This document shows positions 43,598 to 50,765 of a stretch of DNA of 64,000 bases, one piece after another. The notes beneath the pieces are model-generated. The model worked only from the letters and a program-made list of their open reading frames with translations. It had not been told where the DNA came from and made no database searches. The translations under genes and the position numbers were made by a program. The stretch is taken from positions 88,809 to 152,808 of the IMG/VR virus record IMGVR_UViG_3300010160_000025. One strand, 5' to 3'. Position 1 is the stretch's first letter; the number at the start of each line of letters is the position of its first letter. The stretch is from a virus.

Positions 43598-46267
43598 TTA
43601 AAACTCAAAGAGTTGATTAAAAGTGTTTTTTTCTTCCGTACTCTTAATGTCCCAACCTAAAACTCCAATTAAGTTTTCTAGTTTGTTGTCAATAATAGTC
43701 TGTTCCATTTCTGCGTCGTCAAACGGTAATTCCATAAACCATTTAGGCAAACGTAATTCGTCTACTGGATATGCAACCGAAGTGAAGCCAATTGGATTTG
43801 GCTTTAGTTTACAAACAATGACTTTTTGTCCGTCTGTAATCTGCATAGAATACTTGTCTCCATTCATACGGCGTAGTGTATTCCAATTGATACTTGCTCG
43901 AACATGTCCGGGCATATTGGCTTTACCTGCTTTTGCTTCTTTAGCCTGATAGTCCGTAATGTTGTTAGCACGTTTAGGACTGCCCTTCTCCCATCCTGGC
44001 CTAGCTTTAAACTCACTGCGGAATCGGGTAATGTGTTCTAAAACTTCATCCTCTGAGCCAGCAGTTAACACACGTTCTAAAATATCACTCAAGAAATTCT
44101 GAATAAATTCAGGGGTATCACTGCGTTTTAAATCTAAACCCATAGCCTTAATCTTACCAGGCTTGCCATCTATATCTGTACGCTTGCCTTCTTTATCAAA
44201 GTAAAGAACAGCATAACGCTTCTTAGTAATGAATAAGCCTTTAATAGCAACAATTTCTCGACCGGCTTTAATAACTTCTCCGCGACTATGCGGACAATGA
44301 AACGCATCTTCCATAAAGCTGGGGAATGTTTTATTAACTTCGTTGCCGACTTGGTCATACAATGCAATAACGTTTTCTTTAGTCCAAGGGATAGCACCGG
44401 AGTCAATGTCTTTCTTTAGCGTTGTATATCCAGAGAAATAACAGGAGTCAGTATCACCGTAGATAATAGCTTTACCACGATAATCAAAATCGCCTGTAAT
44501 AATCTCGTTCACCTTACCAGCCATATGTTTAACAATTTGTCGTCCTGTTAGGGTAGTTGACTGTCCAATACGCTTGTCAAAGAATCTACAACCAGCGTTA
44601 AGGATAGCACCGTACAGACTATTTAGGTTAATCTTCTTAACTAACTGTCTTTTATCCCAATATTCTTCTTCGACTTTGTTTTCTGCTTTGATACAATCTT
44701 TAAGTTTGGCCTGCATTTCTTTACGTTCAGCATACCAACGCTTTAACAGTCCCGGAATAATACCTTCTTTTTCATAGGTAAAGATAGTGCCGTTAGCACT
44801 AATCATCCATGGTTGATTACTGTCAAAGATTAACTTGTAGACTTCGGCGGCAGAGTGTTCGGTGTTATTACCATCTTCCCAATCAATGGTAATAGTTTTA
44901 TCAATACGTTGTTCCATAACATATTGATATTCTAATGATCCAAACATACCTTCCCAACTTGCGGCAAATGACTTTTTCTTAAGTGTCATTTGTTCGTGGA
45001 TAAAGTTATCAGTTTCAGTTTGACGTAACTGTCCAACAATAGTCTCTGGACCCATGTTAAGCGCACGAATGGCTGACGGATAAAGACTGTTAATATCTAA
45101 AGAACCAATCCATTCGTGAATACCTTCTTTGGGATAAGCAACATACGCACCTGCGGCGCTGTTGTCAGCATCTTCGTCACGCTTTTGTCTATTAGGAACT
45201 TGGAATCCTCTACGATGACATTCATTAATAATAGCCTGTTCAGTAACAGCAACAGCACCCATTGTGGTCTGTAGCAATACAGTACACTCGTGTGCTAGTG
45301 TGTTGGCAAGATCAATAAATTTTAGTTTATCATCTAGTTTGTTTAACAGTAGTGTATCTTGTCTGTTATAGATAATAAATTTGTGAAAGTCATTGTTGTA
45401 CAACTGATCAAGGGTACCTTCGTAGACAGTTTTGTTTTCTCCTACTTCCATTTCACCAATAGCATCTAATCGATATGTATGGCGTTCTTCATATGTATAT
45501 TTGCGATATAGTTCAAGACTATCTAAATGTACACGACCGTGAAAGTCATATGTAACAGCCTGCTTCCCATATTTTTCATATTCACGTTTCTTGGGTAACT
45601 GTCCCCATAGACAGAAGCGTTTGGTATCTTCTTTGCTTAATACACGAGTAACACGATTAACAGTATACGGAACGTCATAGCCTTCGCTGTTCCAACCACT
45701 GATAATGTCAGCGTCTTGGATTAAGTCCAAGAATGTTTCTAACATATCACCTTCATTGTCAAACAAATGTGTATCCGGAATATCAGACACTAGTTTAACA
45801 GCATCTTCCATCTTCATGCCTTTAGGAGGCATTGCTAGTGTAATTAACTTCTTCATCCATTTTAGGTAAACAGTAATCGCAGTGATTGGCATGAACGCAT
45901 CTTCTGGAGTGCTGTAGCCACGTTCTGGATCAAAGTCTACCTCAATGTCGAAGAAGCAGATATTTAATTTAGGCGCATCTTGATTTAGATAATTTTCAGA
46001 TAAGTGTACAAAGATTGGATTAATATCACTTTCGTACAATTCTTTATTTGAAGCAATAGAAACTTCTTTCCGGAAGTCTTTAGTGTTCTTGCATACTACC
46101 TTAGTAAGTGGATCACCATAAATGCTAGTAAACTTGCCTCGTTGATCCGGGTAGTAAAATGTGTAGCGTACAGGGTGCTCTTTATAGACCCGTTCGCCTT
46201 TATTGTTTCTTTCGACGACTTTAATAGTGTCGTTCTCTCTGTCAAAGAGAGCATCTACATAACTCAT
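43598..46267 (-). CDS. 43: Family B DNA polymerase (T4 gp43-like)
   Basis: This is the replicative polymerase, with 5'-3' synthesis and 3'-5' proofreading. I start it at ATG 46267 (MSYVDALFD) because TAAGGAG stands five bases upstream; the open frame reaches back to a TTG that has no site. The protein is 889 aa, close to T4 (898). Motifs in order: Exo I FFDIEVDF (residues 105-112), Exo II SGWNSEGYDVPY, Exo III YNRQDTLLL, Pol A SLDINSLYPS, Pol B KINLNSLYGA, Pol C YGDTDSCYF, and TKKRYAV. Two tandem hairpins lie immediately upstream of the ribosome site and may control translation. Confidence 0.95.
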   Translation of the reverse strand: MSYVDALFDRENDTIKVVERNNKGERVYKEHPVRYTFYYPDQRGKFTSIYGDPLTKVVCKNTKDFRKEVSIASNKELYESDINPIFVHLSENYLNQDAPKLNICFFDIEVDFDPERGYSTPEDAFMPITAITVYLKWMKKLITLAMPPKGMKMEDAVKLVSDIPDTHLFDNEGDMLETFLDLIQDADIISGWNSEGYDVPYTVNRVTRVLSKEDTKRFCLWGQLPKKREYEKYGKQAVTYDFHGRVHLDSLELYRKYTYEERHTYRLDAIGEMEVGENKTVYEGTLDQLYNNDFHKFIIYNRQDTLLLNKLDDKLKFIDLANTLAHECTVLLQTTMGAVAVTEQAIINECHRRGFQVPNRQKRDEDADNSAAGAYVAYPKEGIHEWIGSLDINSLYPSAIRALNMGPETIVGQLRQTETDNFIHEQMTLKKKSFAASWEGMFGSLEYQYVMEQRIDKTITIDWEDGNNTEHSAAEVYKLIFDSNQPWMISANGTIFTYEKEGIIPGLLKRWYAERKEMQAKLKDCIKAENKVEEEYWDKRQLVKKINLNSLYGAILNAGCRFFDKRIGQSTTLTGRQIVKHMAGKVNEIITGDFDYRGKAIIYGDTDSCYFSGYTTLKKDIDSGAIPWTKENVIALYDQVGNEVNKTFPSFMEDAFHCPHSRGEVIKAGREIVAIKGLFITKKRYAVLYFDKEGKRTDIDGKPGKIKAMGLDLKRSDTPEFIQNFLSDILERVLTAGSEDEVLEHITRFRSEFKARPGWEKGSPKRANNITDYQAKEAKAGKANMPGHVRASINWNTLRRMNGDKYSMQITDGQKVIVCKLKPNPIGFTSVAYPVDELRLPKWFMELPFDDAEMEQTIIDNKLENLIGVLGWDIKSTEEKNTFNQLFEF

Positions 46268-46278
46268 ATTTCTCCTTA

Positions 46279-46325
46279 TGTCATTTAGGGCTGACAAATA
46301 CCAATGCAGTCATTTATGGCTGACT
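46279..46325 (-). promoter_or_regulatory. Tandem stem-loops before the DNA polymerase start (possible translational operator)
   Basis: On the - strand there are two 18-base hairpins, 46325-46308 and 46296-46279, each with a 5-bp stem and an 8-nt loop. The stems are AGTCA/TGACT and TGTCA/TGACA; the outer pair differs (A-U against U-A) yet still pairs. The loops are GCCATAAA and GCCCTAAA. The TAAGGAG ribosome site follows the second stem immediately. In T4, gp43 represses its own translation by binding a hairpin with a 5-bp stem and 8-nt loop beside the ribosome site. Loop bases differ from T4's. Confidence 0.6.
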
Positions 46326-46336
46326 AAACCTTTCTC

Positions 46337-46630
46337 TTAATTACTTAGCATCCTAATCAAGCCTATACTATCAATAGTGGTCAACAGTATATAGTTAGCC
46401 AACATACCAAAAGATTTCCTAGTCCAACTAGCCCAAGCATACATGGCACAGCCAGTGATCCAAATAGGATAAAGAATAATAAGCGGTGGAGTAGGGACTG
46501 TGAGCGCCATAGTAATACTGCAACCAATACTAATAGCCCAAGCGAGCAACTCAACGCAAAAACGTAGAGGATGACTAGACCAATCATCTCTAATCCATTG
46601 TAGAGTTGGAGCAAATATTGTAGCAATCAT
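46337..46630 (-). CDS. Membrane protein, 97 aa
   Basis: Three hydrophobic helices: FCVELLAWAISIGCSITMAL, PLIILYPIWITGCAMYAWAS, MLANYILLTTIDSIGLI. No motif of a known transporter. The start overlaps the DsbA-like gene (ATGA), and the gene ends 12 bases before the polymerase leader hairpins. A membrane protein of this size beside the polymerase gene is seen in other T4-like phages; function unknown. Confidence 0.75.
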   Translation of the reverse strand: MIATIFAPTLQWIRDDWSSHPLRFCVELLAWAISIGCSITMALTVPTPPLIILYPIWITGCAMYAWASWTRKSFGMLANYILLTTIDSIGLIRMLSN

Positions 46631-46887
46631 TTATCCTTGCCTACAGTTACGATCAAAGTTTCAAGATCGTCAAAGTCGCTGAATACGTCATTCCAGTTAC
46701 CTTTATGTGCAATGGAAATAGCTTTATTAATTAGTGCGGGTTTGATTTCTAACTCTTCGGCAACTGCTTTAACAGTTTCTTTGAGTCCTTCTGACAGGCT
46801 TTCCATTTCATATTTGATTTGAACGCCTTCGTTGATAAGTCTTTCTAGCTTGGCCTTTTCTTCTGGTCCATAGGTACGTGCGCCCAT
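46627..46887 (-). CDS. dsbA: DsbA-like double-strand DNA-binding protein
   Basis: 86 residues, almost all helical: YGPEEKAKLERLINEGVQIK, LSEGLKETVKAVAEELEIKP, then NKAISIAHKGNWNDVFSDFD. The size and helix-turn-helix look match the small dsDNA-binding protein DsbA of T4-like phages, which helps late transcription. A TTGACA/TATAAT promoter lies upstream and the gene overlaps the membrane gene by 4 bases. The identity is from overall pattern, so moderate. Confidence 0.6.
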   Translation of the reverse strand: MGARTYGPEEKAKLERLINEGVQIKYEMESLSEGLKETVKAVAEELEIKPALINKAISIAHKGNWNDVFSDFDDLETLIVTVGKDK

Positions 46888-46909
46888 AACTTCTCCTTAG
46901 TAATGCCTT

Positions 46910-46938
46910 ATTATATAGCCTTGCGTTGACAGTGTCAA
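46910..46938 (-). promoter_or_regulatory. Sigma70-type promoter with a palindrome at -35
   Basis: On the - strand: TTGACA, 17 bases, TATAAT. The -35 lies in a perfect 15-base palindrome (GTTGACA G TGTCAAC, 46925-46939), so a dimeric regulator could bind here. The transcript would lead into dsbA and on to the polymerase. Confidence 0.75.
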
Positions 46939-46945
46939 CTATATT

Positions 46946-47260
46946 TTATCCAATGTTTGGATCAATGCCTCTTGAACGGACGCCACCTTTTTTACGTTGC
47001 GCGGCCAGTTCTTCTAGACCATGTCTAATCTGTTCAACGTTCATTGCTAGTTCTGAAAAGTTTTTAGAAATCGTTTCCCATTCTAATGGACTAGCGTGTT
47101 CTGCTCTTTTAGCAAGATCCTTTAACTGACCTGCCGCACGTAGCATACGATATTGTAGCTTGCCTGGATTAGCGCCTTGATGACTATGTACTAAGGGATT
47201 CATTGGCTCACTAGGATCAAAGTCAATAGGTGCTTCTGTTAATAGTTCGTTTATTTTCAT
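46946..47260 (-). CDS. Putative packaged protein with targeting peptide, 104 aa
   Basis: Begins MKINELLTEAPID: L-T-E at residues 7-9 fits the (I/L)-x-E cleavage site of T4 gp21 protease. The rest is helical with MNPLVHSHQGANPGKLQYRM and NFSELAMNVEQIRHGLEELA. It overlaps the next CTS-type gene by 4 bases, and ends shortly before the dsbA promoter. The call as an internal head protein is an inference from its N-terminus. Confidence 0.6.
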   Translation of the reverse strand: MKINELLTEAPIDFDPSEPMNPLVHSHQGANPGKLQYRMLRAAGQLKDLAKRAEHASPLEWETISKNFSELAMNVEQIRHGLEELAAQRKKGGVRSRGIDPNIG

Positions 47261-47640
47261 ACGCCGTATTTGTTTCTTTTTGGTTTAGCTACTGGACTTG
47301 TTTTATGTGTACCAGGAAGTTCTTCACTACGTTTACCAGTCCAGTTTTCTGGAACACCTCCGCCTACAGCCTTAGCGGCAGCTTTGACCATATCCATTTC
47401 TTCTTTAGTATACGGTGATAGTAAAGGATCACCACCAATCCAGTTATCTGCTTCCATCTTGGTAGGATAATCAGGTGCGCCTGCAAGAGCAATACCCATG
47501 CGCCAACCTAAGTAGGCACTTCCTGTACTTTGATTCATACTAGGAAATGTCATAACATTTCTTATCGCGGCTTTATGTGTAGGATCAATCTTCTTTGTCC
47601 CACCGTGGCCTTGTTCAATAATAAATTCTTTTGCTCTCAT
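47257..47640 (-). CDS. Putative packaged protein with targeting peptide, 127 aa
   Basis: Begins MRAKEFIIE, very close to the T4 internal-protein leader MKTYQEFIAE, with I-I-E as the expected cleavage site. The body has HKAAIRNVMTFPSMNQSTGS, AYLGWRMGIALAGAP, YTKEEMDMVKAAAKAVGGGV and a basic end (KTSPVAKPKRNK). Nothing catalytic. A GATAAATA late box lies only 5 bases before the ATG and I see no ribosome site, so the mRNA could be leaderless. Confidence 0.65.
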   Translation of the reverse strand: MRAKEFIIEQGHGGTKKIDPTHKAAIRNVMTFPSMNQSTGSAYLGWRMGIALAGAPDYPTKMEADNWIGGDPLLSPYTKEEMDMVKAAAKAVGGGVPENWTGKRSEELPGTHKTSPVAKPKRNKYGV

Positions 47641-47645
47641 AGTAA

Positions 47646-47653
47646 TATTTATC
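47646..47653 (-). promoter_or_regulatory. Late-type promoter box GATAAATA
   Basis: On the - strand GATAAATATTACTATG: the box overlaps the desaturase stop codon and lies five bases before the next ATG. Confidence 0.5.
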
Positions 47654-48347
47654 TAAGTTTAGCTAGTCTAAGCGTTTTAAATATGGTAAACCACATCCAA
47701 CCCATGTCAAACTCAAACCAACTTCTGCTTAGTTTAGGATTAGCTGGATTAAGGTGATGATTATTATGTAGCTCTTCACCGCCGATAATAATACCCCAAG
47801 GGCTAATATTGCGGCTTTGATCCTTTGTTTCGCCGTTACGATACCCAACCCAATGTCCGACTCCATTGATAACACCAGCGGCCCAGAATGGTATCCATAT
47901 CATTTGTACACCCCACACTATAAGGCCTAACGGCCCAAATAACAATAAGTTTATAACTAACATTAGGAGAATGCCCAGGCGACTGTGTTGGGTGTACACG
48001 TTGCGTTCAATCCAATCATCGGGTGTGCCTACACCGTATTGTTGGATCATTTCAGCGTCTTTACTTGCAGAATGATACAATCCTGCACCTTTAAATAATA
48101 CATGCCATATACCATATACATGCGGACTATGAGGATCACCGGGTTCGTCACTAAATCTGTGATGTTTTCGATGTATAGCTACCCACTGCTTAGTAACCAT
48201 TCCGGTTGTTAGCCATAACCAGAAGCGCATAAAGTGTTCTAGTACAGGATTAAAAACAAATCCCTTATGCGCTTGCCCTCTATGTAGGAACAGGGTAACG
48301 CAGACAATTGTGATATGTGTTACTATTAGCGTATATAATATAATCAT
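47649..48347 (-). CDS. Fatty acid desaturase (acyl-CoA/lipid type)
   Basis: 232 residues with the three His boxes of membrane desaturases: HRGQAH, HRKHH and EELHNNHH, and several membrane helices (IILYTLIVTHITIVCVTLFL; LGILLMLVINLLLFGPLGLI). These enzymes add a double bond to fatty acyl chains using a di-iron centre. The sequence looks complete, about as short as bacterial delta-9 type enzymes allow. Within a late virion-gene block it could alter host membranes before lysis. A CTAAATA box and an odd GC-rich segment precede it. Confidence 0.9.
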   Translation of the reverse strand: MIILYTLIVTHITIVCVTLFLHRGQAHKGFVFNPVLEHFMRFWLWLTTGMVTKQWVAIHRKHHRFSDEPGDPHSPHVYGIWHVLFKGAGLYHSASKDAEMIQQYGVGTPDDWIERNVYTQHSRLGILLMLVINLLLFGPLGLIVWGVQMIWIPFWAAGVINGVGHWVGYRNGETKDQSRNISPWGIIIGGEELHNNHHLNPANPKLSRSWFEFDMGWMWFTIFKTLRLAKLR

Positions 48348-48351
48348 CTAA

Positions 48352-48358
48352 TATTTAG
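48352..48358 (-). promoter_or_regulatory. Late-like box CTAAATA before the desaturase
   Basis: CTAAATATTAG lies four bases before the desaturase ATG on the - strand. It resembles the GATAAATA boxes but lacks the first two bases. No ribosome site is visible. Confidence 0.35.
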
Positions 48359-48360
48359 CC

Positions 48361-48470
48361 GTAAAAAAATGCTCACTTTCAGGATTCCCGGTAGCGAATC
48401 GGGCCGTCCTGCGCCAGCAGCCGGCGCACACTTGAGTCAGTAACGAGTACTGGTCCTAAGGTAGTGTGTT
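48361..48470 (-). ncRNA. GC-rich structured segment, candidate RNA or leader
   Basis: This gap between the HAD gene and the desaturase is much richer in G and C than its surroundings and has no gene. Read on the - strand it folds in series: a stem CACACT/AGTGTG enclosing CAGTA-CTCGT-TACTG, then TGCGCC/GGCGCA with a 7-nt loop, then CCCG/CGGG, and a seven-T run (48362-48369 area). On the + strand it contains GGTCCTAAGGTAG and GCCAGCAGCCG, short strings found in 23S and 16S rRNA. No tRNA cloverleaf was found. It could be a small RNA or a control leader of the desaturase. The strand is assumed. Confidence 0.4.
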
Positions 48471-48472
48471 CT

Positions 48473-49234
48473 TTAATGTTTCTTTGCTCGCCCTGCTTTC
48501 ATATTTGCTAACCAGTGTGCTAGTTGACCTTTACGGCCACCTTGTTTAGCAGTTTTACGTAAACTGCTTACTGATGCTTTAGTGTTAATGCCGTGACGTT
48601 TAGCATCACCTTTATCTTCTGGGTGCTTTCCATCAGCAAAATTTTCATCGGTACGTTGATATTCGCTTGCTTTGCCCTCTAAGCTAACATGCCAGGCATA
48701 GAACTTGGTCTTTGGATATTCTTTCTTAAGTTCTACAAATGATTCTAAGTTAGGAACAGCATCATCATACATTATGGCTTTAGTATAAATGTCCTTGTCT
48801 AACAAGTTACGTATAATAATTTTTTTCTTTTCTTCTGTTTGAATCTTGCCAGTCATATTGCCTGCACGATAAACATGAACTTTTGCCATGTCTACACCAT
48901 ACTTGCGGAATGTATCTAAGAATAGCTCTTTATCATCAAAGTCAGCACGAGCAGTTACCATTACTACTTTGTTACCAGTAGCGATGTCTTGCTTGAGTTG
49001 ATTCATCATTGGAATGATCGGTTTACTTTTGTGGAAAAAGTCATGTGCGTTACGAAAGTTCTCAAAATCAAACTGTTCTCCCGGTTGTAGTTTATAGTGT
49101 GTAAACTCATGACTGTTAAGTTCTTTAGTTACCTGTCCGTCTTTGACCACGTGGACTTTAGTTTGTGTATGAACCAGCGTGTCATCTATATCAAAGATAA
49201 CTAGTTTTTTTGGCTGGAACTCTTTTGCTCGCAT
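48473..49234 (-). CDS. HAD-superfamily phosphatase with basic C-terminal domain
   Basis: Starts at ATG 49234 (MRAKEFQPKK), which overlaps the preceding stop as TAATG. It has the HAD nucleophile motif LVIFDIDDTLVHT (about residues 11-23), VVMVTARADF (second motif) and AIMYDDAVPNL (third). The first six residues equal the packaged-protein leader MRAKEF, but the cleavage site is missing. The C-terminal 60 residues are basic (DKGDAKRHGINTKASVSSLR, then GGRKGQLAHWLANMKAG), a phage-type domain. HAD enzymes of this type act on nucleotides or polynucleotide 3' phosphates; substrate unknown. Confidence 0.82.
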   Translation of the reverse strand: MRAKEFQPKKLVIFDIDDTLVHTQTKVHVVKDGQVTKELNSHEFTHYKLQPGEQFDFENFRNAHDFFHKSKPIIPMMNQLKQDIATGNKVVMVTARADFDDKELFLDTFRKYGVDMAKVHVYRAGNMTGKIQTEEKKKIIIRNLLDKDIYTKAIMYDDAVPNLESFVELKKEYPKTKFYAWHVSLEGKASEYQRTDENFADGKHPEDKGDAKRHGINTKASVSSLRKTAKQGGRKGQLAHWLANMKAGRAKKH

Positions 49235-49956
49235 TAACAGTTCCAACGACGACGTGCCGCACAGATTGCCTTATCTGGAGTCTTTGAACAATCTATATGA
49301 TGCATACGTTTTTGTCCAGCGGATCTAGAACAATAACTTGATCGACGCTTGGCACTTTTGCTACCTCTTTTTAGTTTACTAGGTTTAGTCGTTACGGCAG
49401 TTTTTAGTTTGCTACCTGGATTTTCTCTACGATAGGCATTGACAGCCTTTTGACTCATGCCCGAAGTCTTATCGTGTTTGTTAACTTTCTGCCAATCTTC
49501 ATTAACTGGTTGTGTAACAGCAAACACATATAGCTCATCGTCTGTGAGTGTTTCTAAATCTTCCCAGACAGCATCTTCGTTAACACCATTACGTAAAGCT
49601 AGGTTGGATATAATCGATTCAATAAGATCAAACTCTTCTTCTAGCTCTGTGCTTTCGTTCTTTACACAGTTACGTACTGAACCGTTCTTACCTTTCTTTG
49701 TACCTGCGGCATGATATCCGGACCAACATTTAGTAAAGCCGTTGCTGTCTTTGGCACCTTTTTTAATTTCACTAAGATTGCCATGGGATTCACACATGTT
49801 GCAATCAGGGCAGACCATTTCCATTTCAACACTTTCGTTGTGTTTCTTTCTGCCGGCACAGTGAGCACGTTGACTAAAGCCTTTAGGATGCGAGCAGTTA
49901 ATACTCTTTTTGTATTTCTGACTCCATGATTCGATTATAAATTCACTTGCTCTCAT
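49234..49956 (-). CDS. Cys-rich protein with targeting peptide and basic C-terminal domain
   Basis: I start at MRASEFIIES (49956), which gives I-I-E at residues 7-9. Cys-rich parts follow: INCSHPKGFSQRAHCAGRKK and MVCPDCNMCESHG (possible zinc ribbon), TKCWSGYHAAG. The end (MSQKAVNAYRRENPGSKLKT, then many Lys/Arg and Cys, ending ARRRWNC) looks like the DUF6321-type DNA-binding domain of related phages. The combined picture is a DNA-binding protein that may be packaged. It is coupled to the HAD gene by TAATG. Confidence 0.65.
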   Translation of the reverse strand: MRASEFIIESWSQKYKKSINCSHPKGFSQRAHCAGRKKHNESVEMEMVCPDCNMCESHGNLSEIKKGAKDSNGFTKCWSGYHAAGTKKGKNGSVRNCVKNESTELEEEFDLIESIISNLALRNGVNEDAVWEDLETLTDDELYVFAVTQPVNEDWQKVNKHDKTSGMSQKAVNAYRRENPGSKLKTAVTTKPSKLKRGSKSAKRRSSYCSRSAGQKRMHHIDCSKTPDKAICAARRRWNC

Positions 49957-50089
49957 AATCTTGTAAATCTCCAATAGTCAAAGGAATACCAGCTAGGCCG
50001 CACCCAAACAATGCTAGGCCATTATACAGGGCTGTAAGGGTTGCGAGGACGGTCGGTGCCATCATCTTCTGGATAGACTGGATATTCAT
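49943..50089 (-). CDS. Possible small hydrophobic protein, 48 aa
   Basis: In the gap after the Dps gene, a frame from ATG 50089 reads MNIQSIQKMMAPTVLATLTA followed by LYNGLALFGCGLAGIPLTIG and ends inside the next gene's start. GAGAG precedes the ATG. Its hydrophobic core could span a membrane. A second frame in another phase (ATG 50099, 25 aa, MRENEYPVYPEDDG) overlaps the Dps stop as ATGA and is an equal candidate; probably only one is real. Confidence 0.35.
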   Translation of the reverse strand: MNIQSIQKMMAPTVLATLTALYNGLALFGCGLAGIPLTIGDLQDYESK

Positions 50090-50095
50090 TTTCTC

Positions 50096-50539
50096 TCATT
50101 TTAATGTAGAACGTAGGAACCAGCTGTGCTTGCGGTGTGCATCTTGACGATCAGCTAAGAAGTTAGATAGACCAAACTCGCCTGCGGCATCAGCCATTTT
50201 ATAAACCATTGCCATTAACTGTGCTAGTTTATCACTGTCAGCTAACAGTTCAGCAGTCATTGATCGTGGATCAATAACTTGATTCTCATCTTCCACTGTG
50301 GTTAACATACTAAATCTAGATAAGCTAGCAGGAGTGTATGCACCGCTTTTACGAATATTTTCTGCAAATGCATCAATACTTCCGTAAACTTCGTCATAGA
50401 TTGTTTCAAACAACAAATGAAACTCGTAAAAGTCTGGACCTTCAGTGTTCCAATGAAAGTTTTGTGCTTTTAATGCAAATGCATATTCACTGGCAAATGC
50501 TATTTTTAATGCGTTGATTAACTGTTCCATATTAGCCAC
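50096..50539 (-). CDS. dps: Dps-like ferritin
   Basis: 147 residues with the Dps signature: a four-helix bundle opening with LKIAFASEYAFALKAQNFHW, with ferroxidase His in NFHWN, then the Asp/Glu positions in FETIYDEVYGSIDAFAENIR, and the C-terminal helix EFGLSNFLADRQDAHRKHSW. Dps binds iron at subunit interfaces and protects DNA from oxidants. A phage copy in a late block could protect packaged DNA or detoxify the host. It overlaps the 77-aa gene by 8 bases. No targeting peptide is seen. Confidence 0.9.
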   Translation of the reverse strand: MANMEQLINALKIAFASEYAFALKAQNFHWNTEGPDFYEFHLLFETIYDEVYGSIDAFAENIRKSGAYTPASLSRFSMLTTVEDENQVIDPRSMTAELLADSDKLAQLMAMVYKMADAAGEFGLSNFLADRQDAHRKHSWFLRSTLK

Positions 50540-50765
50540 ATATCTGTATTACTGCATAGATGCCTGTGACTAACATGGCCTTAAGAGCCATATCGTCTGC
50601 TTCTGCATCTAATCTATCTGTTCTAACCAAATCTTCTAATAACTCTTTTGCTTCACTTGGATCAATCTGTCCAGATTCTAATGCCTGTCCAATCTGATAT
50701 GCTGTATTAGCACGTTCAGCCGCCCAGCCTTTACCTGAGTTAATACATTGCATAAGTTCGTTCAT
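50532..50765 (-). CDS. Helical protein, 77 aa
   Basis: Four short helices: MNELMQCINSGKGWAAERAN, YQIGQALESGQIDPSEAKEL, LEDLVRTDRLDAEADDMAL, ending in a hydrophobic AMLVTGIYAVIQICG that could touch a membrane. Function unknown. It overlaps the lipoprotein gene upstream by one base. Confidence 0.72.
   Translation of the reverse strand: MNELMQCINSGKGWAAERANTAYQIGQALESGQIDPSEAKELLEDLVRTDRLDAEADDMALKAMLVTGIYAVIQICG

Noticed and set aside
43598-46297. Polymerase start at the upstream TTG (46297)
   Set aside because: That codon sits in the second hairpin with no ribosome site; the ATG at 46267 has TAAGGAG at good spacing.
48361-48470. tRNA or tRNA-like gene in the GC-rich gap
   Set aside because: No acceptor stem with 7 pairs, no GTTC-type T arm in the right place and no anticodon arm could be fitted on either strand.
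50022-50099. 25-residue frame overlapping the Dps stop
   Set aside because: The ATGA overlap is suggestive but the peptide is very short and a longer frame covers the same gap; kept only as an alternative in the 48-aa entry.
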